From Linnemannia schmuckeri (Eukaryota > Mortierellomycota > Mortierellomycetes > Mortierellales > Mortierellaceae), in NCBI GenBank assembly GCA_029449235.1, contig JANATG010000002.1, positions 2,046,001 through 2,110,000 of the forward strand: 64,000 bases of DNA, in the 5' to 3' direction. Each line of letters opens with the position of its first letter. The stretch's first letter is position 1. The notes under the pieces were generated by a model. It ran no database searches. It was given only the letters and a program-made list of their open reading frames with translations, and was not told where the DNA came from. This document shows positions 44,310 through 55,700 of this stretch, one piece after another. Made by a program: the position numbers and the translations under genes.

Positions 44310-47300
44310 ATGCTGTAAGAAACACAACAGCAACAACCAGATTGAACATGTTTGGGTCCATGGCAAGCATTGCTCGCTTACTCACACACACTTGTACTTT
44401 GCGTTGACTTTTTTCTTCACAGGTTCCATATTGATGACCTTCCGGTCTATTTCCCATACGACAGGATCTATCCAGAGCAATATGCTTACATGTGCTCACT
44501 TAAACAGACTCTGGATGCCCAGGTAAGATTAGTGCGGACTACCTACTACCTGTTTAAAGCAGCCGATCGATCACCACAAGTGTGTTGCCCTTTGAACTGC
44601 CGACTTCGACTAACACGATCCAACTTTCCTTGGACTTAGGGCCACGGTGTATTGGAGATGCCTTCAGGAACTGGAAAGACAGTTTCTCTTTTGTCCCTCA
44701 TCGTCTCATACCAACAGGTAGACAACCGGATTTTATCCCCTCCCACTTTTTTACAAAAATTGGACAGCAACGCCACCAAAATCACATCGTTTGCTCGAAC
44801 AACGAACACCATATGACAAAAAAGGCTAACAAGCAGCCGCACCTCTTTTATATCATGAAAAAATAGCACTATCCCGAAAAGCGCAAGCTGATATACTGCT
44901 CACGTACCGTGCCCGAGATCGAAAAAGCACTGGCAGAGTTGAAGCGTCTTGTCGAGTACCGAAAGAGCTGTGGGTTGAACGAGACGATATTGGGACTCGG
45001 ACTGACAAGTCGTCGCAACCTGTGTCTACATCCCTCAGTCAGCAAAGAAAAGAAGGGTAAGGTCGTCGATGCTCGCTGTCACAACCTGACGGCACCATGG
45101 ATTCGGGAGGCAGCGCAGGCAGGACAGGACATCGAAACATGCTCATTCTACGAAGAGTTGGAACGAGGTGATGTTCGAGAGTTTGTTCCAGATGCGATCT
45201 ACACATTGGACGACGTGAAGGAACTTGGGAAAGCCAAGAAAACCTGTCCATACTACATGGCTCGCCGTCTGGTAAGCACCACGCGCTATTTTAATTTCAC
45301 CGCAGTTTGTCTCTCTTGGCATTTTCATCAATATCACACGCATGCTGACATATCTCATCTTGTGATGACTTTTCTAGCTTGCACACGCCAATGTCATCAT
45401 CTACTCGTACCACTACATGCTCGACCCCAAGATTGCTGACCTGATCTCAAAGGAGTTATCGAAGGATTCAATCGTTGTCTTTGATGAGGCACATAACATC
45501 GGTACGGTTCGTCATATTGTTGATAACCTCGCTAATGAGAACTAATCATCTACTTAAGCCAGAGAACTAACTTGTACCATTATGTTCCCCATCGATTTAG
45601 ATAACGTCTGTATTGACTCACTGAGTCTGGATATCATGCGGCCGACACTGGAGGCGAGTTCAAAGAGTATCGCCCAACTCTCGGAAAGGATTGAGCAGAT
45701 GAAGCAGCAGGGATCGGAAAAGCTGAAGAATGAATACGAGAAGTTGGTACAGGGACTACAAGACACACTAGCAGCCCGAGACGAAGAGAGCATCATGGCC
45801 AATCCAGCTTTACCAGATGACCTTTTGCATGAGGCAGTTCCAGGAAACATTCGCAAGGCGGAGCATTTCGTTGCGTTCCTGAAGCGGTTCAACGAGTATC
45901 TCAAGACCAGACTGAGAGTGCTAAACGTCACGGCAGAAACTCCATCATCATTCCTGCGGCACTTGAAGGAGATCACCTTTATCGAGCGGAAACCATTGCA
46001 GTTCTGTGCTGAACGACTGTCACTTCTAACCCGTACGCTGGAACTCAACAACTTGGATGACTTGTCGTCTCTTCAGAAGGTGGCAGCATTGGCCACACTT
46101 GCAGCAACATACGACAAAGGCTTTATGCTGGTCCTCGAACCCTATGAGAGTGAGAACGCCACGGTGCCAAACCCAATCCTACGATTCGCTTGTCTGGATG
46201 CCTCGATTGCGATCAAGCCAGTATTTGAGAGGTTCTCGTCTGTCATTATCACCTCAGGAACACTGTCGCCTCTGGACATGTACCCTAAGATCCTGGACTT
46301 CAAGGCGACTGTGCAGGAGAGTTATCCTATGACCCTTACCAGGAATTGTTTCTTGCCCATGGTCATTACAAGAGGATCGGATCAGGTCGCCATCTCGTCC
46401 AAGTTTGAGGTCCGCAACGATCCTGCGGTGGTTCGTAACTTTGGTAACATTCTCATTGAGTTTGGCAAGGTTGTTCCAGACGGCATTGTGGCCTTCTTCC
46501 CCAGTTATCTGTACATGGAGAGTATCATCGCCATGTGGCATGAGATGGTATGTTGAAAAATTCACTTTTTTGCGTATGCAGATTCACGTTTGTATATCAC
46601 GGACTACCGTACTTACATTGTTTATGTGCTACAGGGTATTCTGACGGAGGCTTGGAAGACAAAGCTGATTTTCGTTGAGACACCAGATTCGGCAGAGACA
46701 TCGATTGCATTGGACAACTACCGGCGTGCGTGCGAGAACGGTCGAGGCGCGATTCTTTTGGCCGTCGCTCGTGGAAAAGTGTCTGAAGGAATTGATTTCG
46801 ATCACCATTATGGACGTGCTGTCGTGATGTTTGGTATCCCTTACCAGTACACCGAGTCGAGGATCTTGAAGGCACGTCTGGAGTTCCTTCGAGATGAGCA
46901 TCGAGTCCGCGAGAACGACTTTTTGACATTCGATGCGCTTCGACACGCTGCTCAGTGTTTGGGACGTGTCCTGAGAGGAAAGACAGACTACGGACTGATG
47001 GTGTTTGCGGACCGGCGATATGCACGACAGGACAAGCGATCCAAGTTGCCAAAGTGGATCAATCAGTACATTACCGATACCAGTGTTAACCTATCGACGG
47101 ATATGGGAATCGCGATCGCGAAAAAGTTTTTGAGATCGATGGCCCAACCTTTGGAGACTCAAGCGCAGCTGGGCGTCAGTTTATGGACTTTGGACGATGT
47201 CCTTGCGCGACAGAAGGCGCAGAAGGAGAAGTTGGAACGCGTTGGCGGTGTGCATCAGCAGCTTCAGCAGCAGTATGGTGCTGCCGAGGCGCAACGCATG

Positions 47301-47345
47301 ATGCAGGCTCGCGCTTCTGGAGACGTTTACATGGAGGTGGATTAA
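44310..47345 (+). CDS. RAD3: TFIIH 5'-3' helicase XPD (Rad3/ERCC2)
   Basis: Iron-sulfur helicase of TFIIH that opens DNA around lesions in nucleotide excision repair and bridges core TFIIH to the CAK kinase. Exons 44310-44314, 44423-44522, 44640-44717, 44867-45271, 45378-45501, 45601-46547, 46635-47345 give 789 aa. The start is [20 protein letters not shown]. Walker A is MPSGTGKT (residues 42-49), the DEAH box VFDEAHNI is at 230-237, and the four cluster-binding cysteines are Cys114, Cys132, Cys153 and Cys188, spaced as in Rad3. Later motifs include [34 protein letters not shown] and [14 protein letters not shown]. The first coding exon is just 5 nt (ATGCT), joined to GTTCCAT so that residue 2 is Leu. 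Confidence 0.96.
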
Positions 47346-48104
47346 GTGTGATCAGCTTGCTTTTCGTTTGCGCACTGGATCAGATTGCTTAAAGAACAAA
47401 AATAAACACCGCGGACGCAATATTTGCTTCGGCTTGTATTATCAATCCTATATGTGAGCAAGAAGTGAGGAGAAAACCAAGATCGGTACAAGGTGAGGAA
47501 TGCGTCCTCCAGTTTACATAAACAGTGGGCTGTTGGCAAGTTCACCCAGTGTACCACTGGGCGAAGACGGAGTTTCATATGCAGCGTTGAGCTAACGGCG
47601 CATGGTACTTTCTTGCTGGTGAAAATGAGGGCGAATTCTCAAGTAAATCAGTCTCCAACTGCGTTGCGTTGTCAGCTTATTCGATTTCTTTTGACAAGTA
47701 AACGAGGATATAACCACGCAGTCGAAGCGAAGGTATTTGAGTGAGATCAGACAGATAGACAGAAGGTGAGAAGTATGCCACAGTAGGGGGTTTCTACTTT
47801 CCATGGAAGGCACAAATGGACGGCTTGAGGGCGTTAGCCGATGGGGTTTTACCGTTTTGGGGATGGTCGTGCTTTATGAGATTTTTGAAATTCTTTTAAA
47901 AAGCTGTAGCAGTCTGGGGTCATGCTGGAGCAACTGGATTAGACGTACTTTGCCAGTCAATACAAAAGAAATAATAGGTAAAAGGGTGTCGCGTGTTCAA
48001 ATAGGCGTGACACAAACTGGAGGAACCGTGCTTTATGGCAGACGGGTGTGATCAAGACTTGAGGTGTCGAAAAAGACACGTCTGCTAGACAGGTGAGTGG
48101 GCAC

Positions 48105-48140
48105 TTTCTGAAGCAGTATCATCTTTTAGTGCTTCAGAAA
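48105..48140. repeat. Perfect inverted repeat, 11-bp arms
   Basis: TTTCTGAAGCA at 48105-48115 and its reverse complement TGCTTCAGAAA at 48130-48140, separated by 14 nt. It could form a hairpin. No related copies were noticed in the window. Confidence 0.8.
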
Positions 48141-48739
48141 ACCGCACATCTTTTCTCTGTGCGTGTGCTTTGAATAACCTCTCAAATTTGCGTTCATCCG
48201 TCCTTTTATCCCTCTCCTCGTTTTTACAATAGGCAGGCAGTAAGTGTAGAATTGACAGAGATGGTCATTCACAGAGGTGAGGGAAAGGACAGAAATAGGT
48301 GTATATTGGTAGGGATTCTAAGAGGAGAAAATCGACGGGCAGAGGCAGTAATGTTGTTTGTTTCTTGTTCGATCAAATAACGCTGGGATGTAAGGCTCTC
48401 TTTGACACTTCAATGATGAGGGCGAGATGCGTTCTATTTTTTTTCGCTTCTTTTTCTTAGCAACAGCCACCGGCCGACAAATCAACCAACTTATTAACAA
48501 CTCATCATTAACTTCTCAACTATCAACAGTTGAAGCTGATTCATTTCGAGCTCTGCTGACGTTCTTCACCGTCATTATCTTCACCACCTCCACCGCCACA
48601 ATTACCCTATATCTCCCTTGCATTTCAAAACTCAAGCGACCGAGAACAACAAAAGATGAGGTGACTGACTACCCCATAGGACCTCGCTTGAAAAAGTCGG
48701 GCGAATACAACTGGACGTGCGATCAGCAAGCGCCCCATT

Positions 48740-49029
48740 ATGTGCTTTGTACCACCAACAGGGGTGTCTTCAGCGCCGTCAACGCCTGCATTCTCAATGC
48801 TCAGCAAGCCTCATATCATTTACAATAGGAAGATCGCATCGTTTACTAATGGTGTTTGTAAGGAAGCGAGCGTTTGTAGGGAAGCGAATGCCACTTTCTA
48901 TGAAGACCAGAATGACTTTCCACCCATTTTAGGTAAGGATGGCGAGATGCCCTTTCTCTCGTACTCAAGAAATACGCCACACTTCGTATACATCACAAAC
49001 CCATAGACATTCTTAGCCACCTTCAATAA
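48740..49029 (+). CDS. Possible small cysteine-containing protein (3' exons only)
   Basis: Exons 48740-48932 and 49007-49029 join in phase (donor GTAAGG, acceptor CATAG, 74-nt intron), and the stop TAA lies in an AATAAA-like sequence. The minimum product is 71 aa; the frame is open upstream to 48692, so an earlier exon with the true start and perhaps a signal peptide is likely. It contains IASFTNGVCKEASVC. The F-x-N-x-x-C-x5-C pattern is weakly like the Kazal modules encoded 2.3 kb downstream, but the other four cysteines of that fold are missing. I do not recognise the protein. It could be a decayed or very small secreted protein. Confidence 0.35.
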
Positions 49030-51164
49030 AAATCTATCTGTGTTGAAAATGTTTTGCCAAAAAGAAAACAAGTTTCTGCAATGAACTATGGGCGTGCTAC
49101 TATTATCCAATGAAGAACACAACAAAAAGCTGCACTATCCAACTTGCACCGCCCACCTGCACCTTTTTCGGCTATTCTTCCGAACTTTCCAGAAAAAAAA
49201 GTCCAGATAATGAGTAGGCCCAGAAGTTTTTTTTGATTGTGTTACTCTCTAGTCACTAGTTGGGACCGTTTGTGTGAGTATTGAGGTTAGAGTGATGAAT
49301 GAAATGAAAAGGCGGCAGTGAAAAAGAACTATTAGGAGGAGCACTATAGCAAAGAACAGAATAACGGAAGGAGAAACCGGTACACAAATCGACATGAGGC
49401 GTCATATAGTGCATGTAGTACGGACGTACAAGATGGCACAGAGGGATGAAGGCGCTCTTTTTTAAGTAAGGAGTAAAATCCGACCATGTCACTAGAATAC
49501 GATTTTTTTTTTCTAGCTGCCCATTTTGTCGTGAAGGGATGGAATAAAGAAACAGCTGGGAAAACGCCTAAAATTCAAACAACGAGACAAAAGACATTCT
49601 AAACAATAAATATAAAAAAGCCAGTCTAAAAAGCCTGCAGATGTGTCGATTTTCAAAATAGACTCAATTGCTATGAGAGGAAACAGTTCGCTGGAAAAGT
49701 TAAGGTAAGGGTCGACAGGGAACTCGAAAAAAAAGAGTACAGGTGCTCTCACTTTTTCGTAAGAGAACAAAAGGCAAAGAAGAAAGCCCGTCTCTGTGCT
49801 CGCTTTGTTTTTGTTTTAAGCTGTTGTTCGCCATTAACAGTCATTTGGCAAGCCCAGATCACAGCCCAACCCATCGGCTTTAAACATCTACCGCCTTCTC
49901 TCCACCCTCATCCGTTTCTTTCATCTCTACTCACTCTACTTCACCCATTCAACTATTCCATCCTTTCGTTCTCTTCCAATGGAATAGAAGAAACTTTTAC
50001 AAAGCTCCCTGTTTACGGTCATGAAGACAAAACTTTATATATATATATACTTTTATTTGTCTTTCTCAATGATCTGAATTGGTCCGCTCTGTTCCCAACA
50101 CGGCCTTCTCTTTGTCTTTTCTATTGTTCTCTTCTTCCTCTCTTGAGCGCGCACTCTTTCAAAAAAGAAGAGCAGCCCAAATTCAAAACAGCGATAATTA
50201 AGGCAAGGGACGAAAGAAAGGGACAAACACAACAAACAAACCATGTTAGTATGGATCCCTGGTGCTGCATATTTTCTTTGAACCTAATTTCCTAGGAAAG
50301 TCGTATGTATGTCTCTGTGTTTCTATGTCCGACATTTTTTTTTGCTCAAGAGAAAAAGTGGTCGAAAATGATACGTTCTAGCTTCGTTTTGACAGGTTTT
50401 GTGTACACATGCACACTTGAGAGACAGACGACAAATGGGATCCGATAGCGACCTTTGCTCTTCTTGTCCACCTTCTCTCCTTACGACTGGACGGTACCTG
50501 CACAAAAACAAGAAAAAACAACAGCCCAGCTACTCTTTCTATTTGTTTCTTTTTCACTGCCTCCTTCCATCTTCAGTCTAGCTTTGCTTTTGAGAAGAAA
50601 AAAAGAGGTGCATGTCTTCATTTGATGACACCAGTGCGCACAAGGAACGCCCCAGAATTGGACTAACTTGGTCGAATAATTTTTGATTTGTACGCTCCGT
50701 GGAAAATGTTTTGTCGTTCCTCGTTTCATTGTCGGTGATTGTTTATTATGGCGGGTATGAAAGACCGGGATGGCTAGCCGAACATTGAGTGAGCGCGTAT
50801 TCTCCTCATATATTTTTTATTTTTTCGTGTCCAGTACCTCATTGAATGTTGCATCGAATACTGAAAGTGAGAAGTTAGAGGAGAATGAAAAGAGTGACAT
50901 TGAAGCAGGAGAGTAATGTGCTCATTGCTTTTGCTTTTTGATGGGTAAGCCGATAGTATGAACTCTCTTTTCCTTGTTTTTTTGTCGCCCCCCAACTGAC
51001 AAGAAGTGAAAAACAGTAGCGCTACGCCGCCACGTTACCGTTGTATTCTTTTGTGTTATTGTTCTTGTTTTATTATATGCTTGGCATTGGGGAACAAAGA
51101 GGAAAAGGTAACAAACAACCATAAGAATGCCAAAGGCAAGCTTCAAGTACCAAAAAAATTGGGG

Positions 51165-51170
51165 TATAAA
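51165..51170 (+). promoter_or_regulatory. TATA box of the Kazal-like gene
   Basis: TATAAA in the context GGGGTATAAATACC, 104 bp upstream of the ATG. It is the clearest TATA box in the window and suggests strong, regulated transcription with a short leader. Confidence 0.65.
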
Positions 51171-51273
51171 TACCAATAAGCACCCCACTTCATCTCGAAC
51201 CACCAGCAGCTCCCCCACTTTCCACCGCACTCACCTTCCTCCTCTCTCTCAACCACCCACCACACCCCCAAAT

Positions 51274-52338
51274 ATGAAGCTCTCGACTTTGGTCACCTTG
51301 ACCGCCGCCTCGACCTTGGCCATCCTCTCCAAGTCCACTGTCGACGCCACCACCTATCCCTGCAGTGGAAAGTGCCCCTCGGTGGTTGCCCCCGTCTGCG
51401 GCCAGAACGCCGCCGGGGTAACCCGCACCTGGATCAACTCGTGCGAGCTCACCAAGTCCAACTGCCAAAGTCCCGGCGACATCTACACAAAGATCTCGAA
51501 CAAGGCCTGTCCCGGTGACGACATGGTCAAGCGTGACATCTTTGACCGCCCCGTCCCCGTTCCCGGATGCTCTCAGACTTGTCCCTCGATCATTAGCCGC
51601 GTCTGCGCCCAGAACAACGTTGGTGTCCAAGTCACTTTTGTTAACAGCTGCCGTCTGTCTGTTGCTCAGTGCCAGTACCCTGACGAGAAGTGGACCCAGA
51701 TCTCGAAGGGATACTGTCCCGGTGACTTGAACAAGCGTGGTGTATTTGATGGCCTCTTGTCCCTTTCCGGATGCCCCAAGACCTGCCCTTCGGTCATTGA
51801 GCGCGTCTGCGCCCAGAACAACGTCGGTGTTCAGCGTACCTTTGTCAACTTTTGCACCCTGTCCACTGCCCAGTGCCAGTACCCTACCGAGGGCTGGACC
51901 AAGGTCTCGGACGGATTCTGCCTCGGTGACTTGAACAAGAAGAAGCGCGCCATCTGGGATCAGCCCATCCCCGAACCTGAATGCTCCCAGGATTGCCCCT
52001 CGGTTATCTCGCCCGTGTGCGCCCAGAACCAGGTCGGCACACAAAAGACATTCGTTAACTCTTGCCGCATGGTCGTCGCTAACTGCCAGTATCCCGCCGA
52101 TCAGTGGACTATTGTCGAGCGCAAGTCTTGCCCAGGTGACTTGGCCAAGCGTGACATCTTGGCAAAGATCTGCCCCACTAAGTGCCCCGATGTCATTCAG
52201 CCCGTTTGCGGTCAGGACAAGACTGGCAAGCAAGTCACCTTTGCTAACTCTTGCTCCTTGTCTGTCACCAAGTGCCAGTTCCCCGCCGAGGGCTGGACCA
52301 AGTTCTCTGATAAGACCTGCATTGGTGATCTCGACTAA
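51274..52338 (+). CDS. Secreted precursor of five Kazal-like modules with Kex2-type sites
   Basis: Single exon, 354 aa. Residues 1-25 form a signal peptide (MKLSTLVTLTAASTLAILSK, then STVDA). Five modules follow, each with six cysteines at the same spacing (C-x3-C-x7-C-x14-C-x6-C-x14-C): Cys30-79, 99-148, 167-216, 237-286 and 300-349. The core V-C-x-Q-N-x-x-G...F-V-N-x-C resembles Kazal serine-protease inhibitors. The residue two after the second Cys, the usual P1 position, is Ser in modules 1-4 and Asp in module 5. Between modules lie dibasic sites: KR 86-87, KR 154-155, KKKR 222-225 and KR 292-293. These suggest Kex2 cleavage in the Golgi to free separate peptides. Strongly C-ending codons and a good TATA box suggest high expression. 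The inhibitor role is inferred; the target is unknown. Confidence 0.85.
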   Translation: MKLSTLVTLTAASTLAILSKSTVDATTYPCSGKCPSVVAPVCGQNAAGVTRTWINSCELTKSNCQSPGDIYTKISNKACPGDDMVKRDIFDRPVPVPGCSQTCPSIISRVCAQNNVGVQVTFVNSCRLSVAQCQYPDEKWTQISKGYCPGDLNKRGVFDGLLSLSGCPKTCPSVIERVCAQNNVGVQRTFVNFCTLSTAQCQYPTEGWTKVSDGFCLGDLNKKKRAIWDQPIPEPECSQDCPSVISPVCAQNQVGTQKTFVNSCRMVVANCQYPADQWTIVERKSCPGDLAKRDILAKICPTKCPDVIQPVCGQDKTGKQVTFANSCSLSVTKCQFPAEGWTKFSDKTCIGDLD

Positions 52339-52790
52339 CTTAGAAAGAATTACAATAATCCCTTTCGAATAATAATACCCAAAGATTTCTTTCTCATCAA
52401 ATAATAAAGCTTCAAGACTATATATCCCAAAGCTCTCTCTTATTGCACAAGCACAGTATTGGATGGCAAGATCAGAACAAGATCAGGTTAGATGGTTTAA
52501 TACCTGGGAAGGAATCGGCCTTTTACCGAACTTTATTCGTCTTATAGTGAAAGTGAGGAGGGGCGCACCATCGTGTGTGAACGAGTATTAATTTTTTCGT
52601 CGATCTTTTTTTTTTTTTTTTTTTTTTTTTGTTGATGTCCTTTTTGCCTCCTGAAAAAAAAAAAATGCATAGCTGTGAACAATACAAGGCTCAAGGTTCG
52701 CGTGAACGCGAGCGCAAAATGAGCACTATCCAAACGCATGTCTTTATAGTACAAAAGCAAAAAAAAGTGTCTACGGCTTTCTCTTTATGA
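52339..52790. other. Intergenic, convergent 3' ends of Kazal-like and oligopeptidase genes
   Basis: No gene seen. AATAAT/AATAAA-type signals lie at 52366-52406 and a 25-T run at 52606-52630. Confidence 0.5.
52606..52630 (+). repeat. Poly-T tract, 25 nt
   Basis: Uninterrupted T run in the convergent intergenic region. Confidence 0.95.
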
Positions 52791-55700
52791 TTATAATTTA
52801 GGTTCGCCCCTTTCCTTTCCACTTCCTCCTCCCTCCGCTCCTCCCAATCCCATCTGTTCCTGATTAATCCTACCCGTGGTGGGTCTACTACCCTCCATCT
52901 GAACGCTACCCAACAAAAAGACAACCTCTCTAGCCCAGTTCTTGACCCGATCCTCTTGGGTACCATTTCCGAAATGTCCGCGGTTCTCATCAATCATCAG
53001 CACACAGGCCTCCTTCCCCTCAGCGCCATACCAGGGCGCCAATCTCGACCGCAGACGCGCCACAAATTTTGTCGACTGAGAATAGTCGACACGTTGGTCG
53101 CGTTCGCCACAGCTGATCATCAGCGCTGGCCGACGCGAGCTCAATGGCGGCTTTGGGAACCCTGTCGTCGTCAGCTGCGTGGCATCCTTCTTATCGACGC
53201 CATCACTCAGGGCCTTGTTTTTGTTGTTGTTACTGTTAAAAAAATAGTCGGGGATGGTATCGTAGGGCGCATAGCTGGCCATGTAGTCGTACATCTGTTC
53301 AGACTCGGCTGGGTTACCCCATTCTAAATACTCGACTTTTGTTAATGGGATCTCGGGGTCCAGCATCGTCGTCATTGGGTCCAAGAACGGCACCGACATG
53401 ATCATCGCCCTGAACAAGTCCGGACGCATATTACACACCGCACCTGAATATAAAAAATCAAAGGCAACAAAAAACGAAGAAGGGTGAGTGACCAAAGTCC
53501 AATTCATGAAATACTAAACATTTCCCTCGATCAGCAAATATTAATTTTGATCGTTCTCACCGCCAAAAACAACAACAAAAAACCGTGCGTAGAAAACTTA
53601 CCCATGAGCAAGCCGCCAGCAGAAACGCCGCTAGCAGTAAGTCTCCGGGGGTTAGTATATCCAGCCTCGACCAGGTGCTCCGCAACATTAATGAAATCCG
53701 TGAAAGTATTGCGCTTCTGCAGAAGCTTGCCCTGATGGTACCAGAGAGTTCCCAGTTCAGATCCTCCACGGACATGCGCCAATGCAATGATCCATCCACG
53801 TTCCAATAGTGGGAAGTGTTCCACACGGAAGTCAATGTCCGTCGGCACACCATAGGCTCCGTAAGATCGCATCAGGGTCGGGTTGCGACCGTTGAGCTGC
53901 ATATTTTTTCTGTGCAGGAGTGTCACTGGGATCTTGGCCTTTCCGTCCTCAGCGTCCACATTGATTCTCGTACATGTGTACTTTGACCGATCCAAACCTA
54001 AAAAAAAAACGTCAGTAAATTTCATAAAAAATTAATATGACTTATCAGATATTGATGGCAAATCTCTCAAAATGCTCTGGCAACAAAACTTCCCAGAGAG
54101 GTGACTTACGATGGATGGGGTGGACACGCAGGGCGGTCATCACGCGGGACGCCATGTCGTACTCGTACGTTGCTTCGTGCGCATAGGGCGAGTTGAGAGT
54201 GAACTGGAATGAATCCGTCTCATATTCCTACAAAATATTAAGTCGTGTATTTCTTCGTTGATTACAGTTGTTCAAACAAACTCTTTCACTGTCCAATTCA
54301 CAACTAGCATGCATACCAAGTGAGGATTACTTACAAGGTTGACGCCAGCGCCAATGGTGCAGAACTGCTCTGGCAAGGGAACTTCATGAACAGCGCCAGT
54401 CTCGAAGTGGTAGCAAGAGACCACAGGCAGTGCATCCCGCTTGGCGTAAATGACCATGAAATTCTAATTTCAATGAGCAAAGACACATGTAATGTCGTTA
54501 GTAATTAAATTTTCCTGTCTCAAGTAACCTCCGCATGAAGCTAAGAATGAATGGCAGGCGTCCCCGCTGTACCTTAAAGATGTCAACGTCCTCGATCTTT
54601 TCACCGTCCTTAGCTTCCATAAGCTCGACCCAGGAATCGCGGTTGGGGTTGTTGCGATTGACGCGCATGACGCGGAAGTTCTTTTTCGGGTTAGCGTTCG
54701 TCAAAATATAAAAATGGTCCTATATCCAGTTAATGAAAGTATTCAGAACAAGTTAGCCGAAGAATAGTCAAAGTCTTAAGCACAAGTCCAATGTTGATCG
54801 CCATGATAACTGAAAGAAAGTACTTACGTCGTGGTGGTCAACATAGTACTCAACACCTTCTTCCCGGGGGGCGATCACAGTCATCTCGGGTAAAACGCCC
54901 ATTGAAAAGTCATGGCTGGCGTCCAAGATGCGGACTTCCGAAGACGACAACGAGTTTCCGTTGATGGTGACAAACTTTTGGTCCTTGGTCGATCCAACAT
55001 CGACAAAGATGCTATCGTCGTCCTCCTGAAACACCAAGATATCATCCTGCTGAGGGGTCCCGACCTGATGTGCCCAGACTTGGTACGGCCGCAGGACATC
55101 TGTCGATTTGGTATAATAAACCGTCTTGTTGTCGTTGCCCCACACAAAGTTGAATACATCCTCCAGGACTTCTTCGAATGGCTCTGCTCGATTGAGATCC
55201 CTGAAATGAAGCGAGCCCAACTCCTCGCCTTCCTCCAGTGTCAGGAACGAGAAGATGTGATGTCCTGTTGACAACAACACCTTCTTGATGTTGCAGTTCT
55301 CCGGAAGGTATGCCGAATCTAGTAATATTTCCTATTGAACAACAGCAAGATCGTTGGGATGCTTAAGAATACTGTTGCATGTGTCCAGTCCTCTCCACGC
55401 TCTGAAGCAAAGGCGACAATGAACATGTGCTCACCTCTTTGACCATGGCTGAGGCTGATTTCATCCTCCTGCAGTAGACCATGCCATATCGACTCGTCTT
55501 GGTATAATACTCGTATCCGCGAACAGTTGTAGTCAACGGCGCCGAAACCCTCTTTGTCCTGAGAACCTGCTTCATCTCCTATTAGAAAAAAAGTTAAAAA
55601 TCCGAGTTAGGCACACCTGAATGGTACCCTGCCAGCGTACTTCAAAAGCCCAAAGTTGACATATCGCGGCAAGGTCTAAAGATATATTACTCTGTTCAAA

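Larger units (their letters stand above)
47346..51273. other. Gene-poor region of 3.9 kb
   Basis: Apart from one doubtful small gene (48740-49029) and a hairpin (48105-48140), I see no supported coding frame. A C/T-rich block at 49890-49975 ends in ATGGAATAG, a start followed by Glu and a stop. It looks like a promoter or leader without a gene, so a non-coding transcript is possible. An AT repeat (TATATATATATATATA type) lies at 50035-50050. Confidence 0.4.

Noticed and set aside
48700..48830. Kazal-like half module in another frame (VLCTTNRGVFSAVNAC)
   Set aside because: No splice path joins this frame in phase to the better-supported 3' exons, so the likeness is probably chance.
51190..52233. 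347-codon minus-strand frame opposite the Kazal-like gene
   Set aside because: It mirrors a highly codon-biased gene with C-ending codons, which leaves the antisense frame open. It has no cysteine pattern or domain of its own.
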